Source: JAMZMI01 sp047632435 (lineage in GTDB: Bacteria > Bacteroidota > Bacteroidia > Cytophagales > Cyclobacteriaceae). From it: 64,000 nucleotides of DNA. How positions within the stretch are numbered: position 1 is the first letter of the stretch; each line of letters starts with the position of its first letter. Under the pieces are notes generated by a model. It was not told the origin of the DNA, searched no databases, and saw nothing but the letters and a program-made list of their open reading frames with translations. Position numbers and translations under genes: made by a program. The DNA lies in the NCBI GenBank assembly GCA_047632435.1, contig JBLICU010000008.1, positions 5,350-69,349 on the forward strand, read 5' to 3'. Below are positions 63,682 through 64,000 of this stretch, one piece after another.

Positions 63682-63846
63682 TTGATAAAACAATATTTCA
63701 ATTAATAAACGAGGCTGAAGATTAGCCATGCTAATTCAACAACCCAACAAAGATACCTACTGAGACCAGAACGTAATGATCAATATTAGCGCGGGATTGT
63801 CTTAAATAGAGGCGATAAATTTGGCAGCTTTATAGAAGCGGACCAA

Positions 63847-64000
63847 ATGAAAACAAACCTACACGATATGGAGAGTGAGGAACAATTTCAAAAAATATTG
63901 GAGGGGATGAGTGGGGGTTTTGCGTTGTGCAAACTCATTTTTGATGCACAGAAAAGGCCTTTAGACTATCGCTTTCTTATGACTAATCCCGCATTTGAAA
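63847..64000 (+). CDS. PAS-domain signalling protein, 5' part
   Basis: 51 codons run off the right edge. The protein starts MKTNLHDMESEEQFQKILEG and continues as a PAS domain (GFALCKLIFDAQKRPLDYRF, then LMTNPAFE), the pattern at the start of many Bacteroidota PAS-sensor histidine kinases. What follows the PAS is outside the window. The remnant of a receiver gene lies 165 bases upstream. Confidence 0.7.
   Translation, partial: MKTNLHDMESEEQFQKILEGMSGGFALCKLIFDAQKRPLDYRFLMTNPAFE

Noticed and set aside
1..64000. CRISPR arrays, tRNA or rRNA genes, prophage modules
   Set aside because: No regularly spaced repeats, no cloverleaf or rRNA segment, and no phage structural genes were recognised.

Overview
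The window looks like a chromosome segment of a Bacteroidota bacterium, most likely a Cytophagales-type (Reichenbachiella/Ekhidna-like) aerobe. This is inferred from gene content; no rRNA or tRNA gene is present to test it. Supporting signs are an alternative complex III operon joined to an aa3-type oxidase, GSCFA, DUF5683 and DUF983 family proteins, a DarB-type ketosynthase, AT-rich DNA, the lack of clear Shine-Dalgarno sites, and several TAnnTTTG -7 promoter boxes.

From 1 to about 28 kb most genes are on the minus strand and are housekeeping genes. They include priA with two envelope proteins, a thioredoxin-domain/GSCFA pair, and rpsF-rpsR-rplI with a terminator. Next come apaG-methyltransferase, lepB-dapB-DUF5683-parB-parA, and pyrG and yidC with a terminator. 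An ECF sigma/anti-sigma/LTxxQ block and a universal stress protein convergent with a MarR regulator follow. The block ends with a serine-biosynthesis locus: a SerC-like aminotransferase, a Cys-less YtxJ-like protein and a phosphatase-dehydrogenase fusion. On the plus strand here are ung, a 52-aa membrane peptide gene and a serine hydrolase.

From 29.1 to 44.0 kb lies one plus-strand respiratory operon. It has a good promoter at 29113-29144 and a perfect 12-bp hairpin terminator at 43973-43999. It encodes ActABCDEF (quinol to cytochrome c), cytochrome oxidase subunits II, I, III, III and IV, and the heme A pathway enzymes CtaA and CtaB. It is followed by assembly-type genes (a shortened SCO-like protein, a DUF420 protein, a small cysteine protein, a DUF983 protein), a large NtrY-like histidine kinase and a large outer-membrane protein.

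From 52.6 to 61.8 kb the content is more accessory. It holds a frameshifted DoxX-like gene, a fatty-acid-hydroxylase-family enzyme, a StlD/DarB-family ketosynthase fused to a heme-oxygenase-like di-metal domain, and an unrecognised partner gene. A tricorn-like S41 protease, an acyltransferase and an NTF2-like protein follow. The ketosynthase fusion and its neighbours are the best candidate here for a little-described (lipid or alkylaromatic) pathway.

From 61.8 to 64 kb there is an IS5-like element (62286-63602). It abuts the 3' remnant of a receiver-domain gene and has no matching target duplication, which suggests an IS-associated deletion. The window ends inside a PAS-domain signalling gene.
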